A stretch of DNA of 64,000 nucleotides. Origin: Penumbrarchaeum sp964445525. Lineage in GTDB: Archaea > Thermoplasmatota > Penumbrarchaeia > Penumbrarchaeales > Penumbrarchaeaceae. Within the stretch, counting starts at the first letter, position 1. Each line of letters opens with the position of its first letter. The position numbers and the translations under genes were made by a program. The notes below the pieces were generated by a model, which had not been told where the DNA came from, ran no database searches, and was given only the letters and a program-made list of their open reading frames with translations. The DNA is taken from contig CAYULA010000018.1 in the NCBI GenBank assembly GCA_964445525.1, forward strand, positions 1 to 64,000, written 5' to 3'. Below are positions 60,567-64,000 of the stretch, in pieces.

Positions 60567-61895
60567 ATGGTCAGAGTCATCCCTTTCAAGGCATACAGAT
60601 ACAACAAGGAAAAGGTCGAGGACCTCTCCAAGGTCGTCGCCCCTCCGTATGATGTGATTAAGGGAAAGAAACTGGACATGGTCCAGTCCCTCTCCCCTCA
60701 CAACATAGCATGGATAACGAAAAACAAACCCCGGGATTCCGATACCGAGGAAAGCAATCAGTATACGAGGGCCAGGGACCTCCTCAACGAATGGATGGAG
60801 AAGGGCATACTCAAACAGGATAATGCTGAGTCCTTCTACGTCTACTCCCAGGATTTCGAGGTGATGGGAAAGGTCCTGACAAGGTTCGGTTTCATCGGAC
60901 TTCTCGAACTTGAGGAGTTCGCCAAATCGGCTCCCGAGGAAGGCCCTTTCACAGGTATCCTTCAGCATGAGGAAACCCTTCCCAAGGATATCGAGGACAG
61001 GCTGAATCTCTCCAGGAACACCCTGGCGCAGTTTGGCCAGATCTTCGTGATCTACCCCGATCACCAGGGAAAGGTGGATTCCATACTCAACAAGAACATG
61101 GAAAAGGATCCCGTGATCGATGTAACCGATAACGAGAGCATCCGCCATCGCCTGTGGAAGGTCGATTCAAAGGAGGATACCGATTCCATCACCGAGGCCA
61201 TGTCCGATAAGTTCGCAATAATAGCCGACGGACATCACAGATACAAGACCGCACTTGCCCTTAATAGGGAAAGGCCGGACCTGCCCTCGACGAACTACAG
61301 GATGCTCACATTCGTGAACATGTCCAACCCGGGACTTGTCATACTTCCGACCCATAGACTGGTCCAGAATTTGGAAAACTTCGATCTGGAAAAATTGCTT
61401 GATGGTCTGAAGGAAAATTTCGAAGTAAAATCATTCCAGGAGAAAGAGGGGATGTTTTTAGAGATGGACAGACTCTTCCGGGAAGGAAAGCACGCCTTCG
61501 GCCTTTATGCCAACGATGGCAAATTCCATTCCATGGAACTGAAGGATCCAACTCCGATGGAGGACCTCAGACCCGATGCCTCTCCGGAACTGAGAAAACT
61601 GGATGTGGCCATCCTTCACTCAATGGTCCTTGACAAGGTACTGGGAATCGACAAGGAGAAGCTTCTCCACGGGACCATGACAGGGGGCGGCTATGTTGTC
61701 TATATCAAGGGCATTGGAGATGCGGTTGACGAATCGATACAGGCTGTCGATGAGGATGCCCAGTGCGTCTTCTTCATGAATCCCACCAGGATAGAGGAGG
61801 TAGAGGCGGTATCAAAGAACTTCGAATGCATGCCTCAGAAATCAACCTTCTTCCATCCCAAGGTATGGACCGGTTTCACGATAAACAAACTCTGA
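60567..61895 (+). CDS. DUF1015 family protein, linked to serC
   Basis: The 442-residue protein belongs to DUF1015, with PFKAYRYNKEKVEDLSKVVAPPYDVI at the N terminus and IADGHHRYKTAL, a conserved active-site-like motif. Members lie beside serine-biosynthesis genes in bacteria and archaea, as here with serC 16 bases downstream. A TATA-like GATTTAAGG 25-30 bases before the ATG at 60567 indicates a leaderless transcript. Function is not settled; a role in serine metabolism is suggested by context. Confidence 0.85.
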   Translation: MVRVIPFKAYRYNKEKVEDLSKVVAPPYDVIKGKKLDMVQSLSPHNIAWITKNKPRDSDTEESNQYTRARDLLNEWMEKGILKQDNAESFYVYSQDFEVMGKVLTRFGFIGLLELEEFAKSAPEEGPFTGILQHEETLPKDIEDRLNLSRNTLAQFGQIFVIYPDHQGKVDSILNKNMEKDPVIDVTDNESIRHRLWKVDSKEDTDSITEAMSDKFAIIADGHHRYKTALALNRERPDLPSTNYRMLTFVNMSNPGLVILPTHRLVQNLENFDLEKLLDGLKENFEVKSFQEKEGMFLEMDRLFREGKHAFGLYANDGKFHSMELKDPTPMEDLRPDASPELRKLDVAILHSMVLDKVLGIDKEKLLHGTMTGGGYVVYIKGIGDAVDESIQAVDEDAQCVFFMNPTRIEEVEAVSKNFECMPQKSTFFHPKVWTGFTINKL

Positions 61896-61911
61896 GGTTA
61901 GGTGATCTGTC

Positions 61912-63000
61912 ATGACAAAAAGGGTATACAATTTCTATGCGGGGCCTGCCACCCTCCCCCTCCCCGTTCTGGAGAGGGCAAGGGAAGAATTCCTGGATTT
62001 TGCCGGAACCGGGATGTCGGTGATGGAGATCTCACACCGATCCAAGGAGTACGACAAGGTCCACCACGAGGCAATGGACCTCGTCAAAGAGCTGATGGAT
62101 CTCAAGGACGACAGGAAGGTTATGTGGCTTCAGGGAGGTGCTTCCTCCCAGTTCTACATGGTTCCCCTGAACCTTCAGATTCCCGGTAAGAGGATGCAGT
62201 ATGTAAATACCGGAGCCTGGTCCAAGAAAGCCATCAAGGAGGCTGGTTTTTACGGGGATGTCGATGTGGTAGCATCCTCCGAGGACACAAACTTCTCGTA
62301 CATCCCCAAGGATGTTGAGTTCAGTGAGGGATCGGCTTACGCGCACATTACTTCCAACAACACAATATTCGGAACCGAGTGGCATAACATGCCAAAGGTT
62401 CCCTCCGACGTGCCGCTTGTAAGCGATATGTCATCTCATCTGATGGACAGGGTCCTTGATTTCAATGCCTTTGATGTTATCTATGCCGGAGCCCAGAAGA
62501 ATCTTGGACCCGCAGGGGTTACATTGGTTATTGTAAGGGAGGACCTCCTTGACAGGGTTCCGGAGAACACTCCAACCATGCAGAAATGGATGACTCATGT
62601 GAAGAAGGATTCTCTCTTCAACACCGGACCCGTTTTCCCCATATACATGTGCAAGCTTTCTCTTGATTATCTGAAGGAGATGGGAGGGATAGGTGCCATG
62701 GAGAAGTTAAACAGGGAGAAGGCCAGGCTTCTCTATGATCTCATTGATGATTCTGGAGGCTTCTACAAGGGACACGTCACCGACAAGGATTCGAGGTCCC
62801 TCATGAACGTGACTTTCAACCTCCCGACACCCGAGCTGGAAGCAAAGTGCGTGGAGGAAGGCAAACAGAGGAACCTCGTGGGTCTGAAGGGCCACAGGTC
62901 CGTGGGTGGAATGAGAGCCTCCATCTACAACGCAATGACACTCGAAGGCGTCAAGGCCCTCGTGGAGTTCTTAAAGGAATTCCAGGAAAACAATCAGTAA
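61912..63000 (+). CDS. serC: Phosphoserine aminotransferase
   Basis: The 362-residue PLP enzyme makes phosphoserine from phosphohydroxypyruvate and glutamate. It has NFYAGPATLPLPVL, QGGASSQF (PLP phosphate site), VSDMSSHLMDR and the Schiff-base Lys in IYAGAQKNLGPAGVTLV. Its length is normal for the family. It follows the DUF1015 gene in one transcript. Confidence 0.96.
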   Translation: MTKRVYNFYAGPATLPLPVLERAREEFLDFAGTGMSVMEISHRSKEYDKVHHEAMDLVKELMDLKDDRKVMWLQGGASSQFYMVPLNLQIPGKRMQYVNTGAWSKKAIKEAGFYGDVDVVASSEDTNFSYIPKDVEFSEGSAYAHITSNNTIFGTEWHNMPKVPSDVPLVSDMSSHLMDRVLDFNAFDVIYAGAQKNLGPAGVTLVIVREDLLDRVPENTPTMQKWMTHVKKDSLFNTGPVFPIYMCKLSLDYLKEMGGIGAMEKLNREKARLLYDLIDDSGGFYKGHVTDKDSRSLMNVTFNLPTPELEAKCVEEGKQRNLVGLKGHRSVGGMRASIYNAMTLEGVKALVEFLKEFQENNQ

Positions 63001-63015
63001 TCGGAAATTGAAAAA

Positions 63016-63035
63016 CCCCGCCGATATCGGCGGGG
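63016..63035. terminator. Perfect GC-rich hairpin after serC
   Basis: CCCCGCCGATATCGGCGGGG is a 20-bp perfect palindrome followed by AATTC and an ATTTTT run after 15 bases, and preceded by A5. It lies between the stops of serC and of the facing PKD-domain gene. Confidence 0.65.
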
Positions 63036-63084
63036 AATTCATCCCATTTTTCACAGGGATCTCTCCGCAGAATTAAATCTCCTA

Positions 63085-64000
63085 TCATGATCGAATCAGG
63101 GTATTTTCCTGTTCAGCAATGGCATCGGTTGAATCAGGTTTTTCAACATCAACGATCTCAGTTTTCTTGTTTTTCATGATAAAGAAGATCGCCAACCCGA
63201 TTCCGACAAGAAGCAAGATTACCACAATAACTATGATCAATACGATCGGAGATCCTCCATCACCTTCGGATTTCTTCATCATCGTATCGGAGGTTGATAG
63301 GTCGGTATTTTCCATTATTTCTATATTTGAGGTCCCTTCCAATTTACCGTAACCGCTCTTCTCTATCGTCCAGGTTACCTGACCGTTCGGAATCGAGAGA
63401 GAGAAGGATCCATCGGTCTCGGTGGTTGCAGTGTGTTCCTTTCCAGAGCTATCGATGACGGTAACCTTGGCTCCCTGGATCGGGTTACCATTTCCATCCA
63501 GAATAGTTCCGCTCAATGTACCATTGTCAAGGACCTTGATAGTCAGCTTGTCTGTTCCTCTGTTCAGGAACTGATCGGTCACTGTCAATTCTATCTCGTA
63601 TTCTCCAGCACTATCAAAGGTGAAGGTAACAATTTCCCCATCCAATACCTGGTCCTCTCCATTGTAATTGAATTTCCATTTCCAGGTGGATATCTTTCCG
63701 TTGTCAGTTGAAGAGGACCCGTCCAGTGTGACGGTGGTTCCTTTCTTCACTGTCAGATCGTCTCCTGCTACCACCTTCGGCTTCTCATTGTCAGGGACCT
63801 CGACTGTAACAGTCTTGGAAGCAGAATTGTTCCACTGGTCGAATACAGTCAATGTTACATCGATGTAACCCTGCCTCTCGAAAGTGTGGTTCAGGTAAGG
63901 ACCTTCGACCATCACATCCTCTCCGTCCGTGAAATTCCAGACATACTTCACTATCCGTCCGTTGTCTGTGGAAGATTTTCCGCTCAGTTCCAGAGGATCG
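63085..64000 (-). CDS. PKD-domain surface protein, cut by right edge
   Basis: The gene runs to the right edge without a start; 305 residues are visible. Parts of three PKD domains are seen, the last full one with LDGSSSTDNGKISTWKWKF, followed by a carboxypeptidase regulatory-like domain (GTILDGNGNPIQGAKVTVID), one membrane helix (about 50 residues before the end) and a tail with basic then acidic residues. It is a surface protein anchored like the S8 protease. The N terminus lies outside the window. Confidence 0.82.
   Translation of the reverse strand, partial: DPLELSGKSSTDNGRIVKYVWNFTDGEDVMVEGPYLNHTFERQGYIDVTLTVFDQWNNSASKTVTVEVPDNEKPKVVAGDDLTVKKGTTVTLDGSSSTDNGKISTWKWKFNYNGEDQVLDGEIVTFTFDSAGEYEIELTVTDQFLNRGTDKLTIKVLDNGTLSGTILDGNGNPIQGAKVTVIDSSGKEHTATTETDGSFSLSIPNGQVTWTIEKSGYGKLEGTSNIEIMENTDLSTSDTMMKKSEGDGGSPIVLIIVIVVILLLVGIGLAIFFIMKNKKTEIVDVEKPDSTDAIAEQENTLIRS

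Noticed and set aside
63016..63035. Transcription factor operator
   Set aside because: The palindrome is GC-rich, sits between two stop codons and is followed by a T run, which fits a terminator better.

Overview
The window is archaeal chromosome. It carries archaeal-type information genes: proteasome alpha, SBDS, ribosomal L37ae, L10e, S24e and S27ae, RNA polymerase subunits P and E', Spt4, prefoldin beta, Pcc1, replication factor C large subunit, fibrillarin, deoxyhypusine synthase, and archaeal RNase P and CoA enzymes. Several genes have an A/T-rich TATA-like box 25-30 bp before a start with almost no leader, others have GGAGG or GGTGA ribosome sites, and AGG/AGA and ATA/ATC codons are preferred. 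The gene set fits an uncultured Euryarchaeota/Thermoplasmatota-like lineage, which is an inference from gene content only. No methanogenesis genes are present.

Layout. 1-16.3 kb: an RRM protein, a three-gene trehalose and sugar-kinase cluster (TPS/TPP fusion, TreT, ROK kinase), secreted and membrane proteins including a subtilase, a PAS histidine kinase, a copper-ATPase operon with small YHS and TfoX-domain genes, a peroxiredoxin and an AsnC-type regulator with two upstream palindromes. 16.5-23.4 kb: a PRC-barrel/winged-helix pair, a second PAS kinase, RFC large subunit and two tandem paralogous membrane-anchored secreted proteins. 23.5-33.9 kb: housekeeping operons (RNase P component 2-psmA-SBDS-L37ae-rpoP-pcc1-prefoldin-DHH; L10e-Pth2-DUF99-ribK; arginine decarboxylase-deoxyhypusine synthase; rpoE'-spt4-dephospho-CoA kinase-S24e-S27ae).

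33.9-50.4 kb is a one-strand accessory island, read right to left, of about 18 mostly overlapping or abutting genes. It begins at a leaderless promoter with a half-size HsdS and HsdM and ends with full-length HsdS, HsdR and a YgjP-type metallopeptidase. Between the two halves of the type I restriction-modification system sit an AlbA_2/winged-helix protein, a repeat protein built from imperfect DNA palindromes, four uncharacterised genes, a DUF1016 nuclease flanked by direct repeats of a neighbouring ASCH gene, and a CD-NTase plus two-helix SLATT pair that has the organisation of a minimal CBASS anti-phage system. This nested assembly is the most interesting feature of the window.

50.4-64 kb: two polytopic membrane proteins, a second YgjP-like peptidase, tRNA-Arg(CCG), a very large FG-GAP-like surface protein with an Asp-rich stalk, a HerA-type ATPase, fibrillarin, a DUF1015-serC operon and a PKD-domain protein cut by the right edge. 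A recurring envelope design is a signal peptide, a large ectodomain, one C-terminal membrane helix and a short charged tail.
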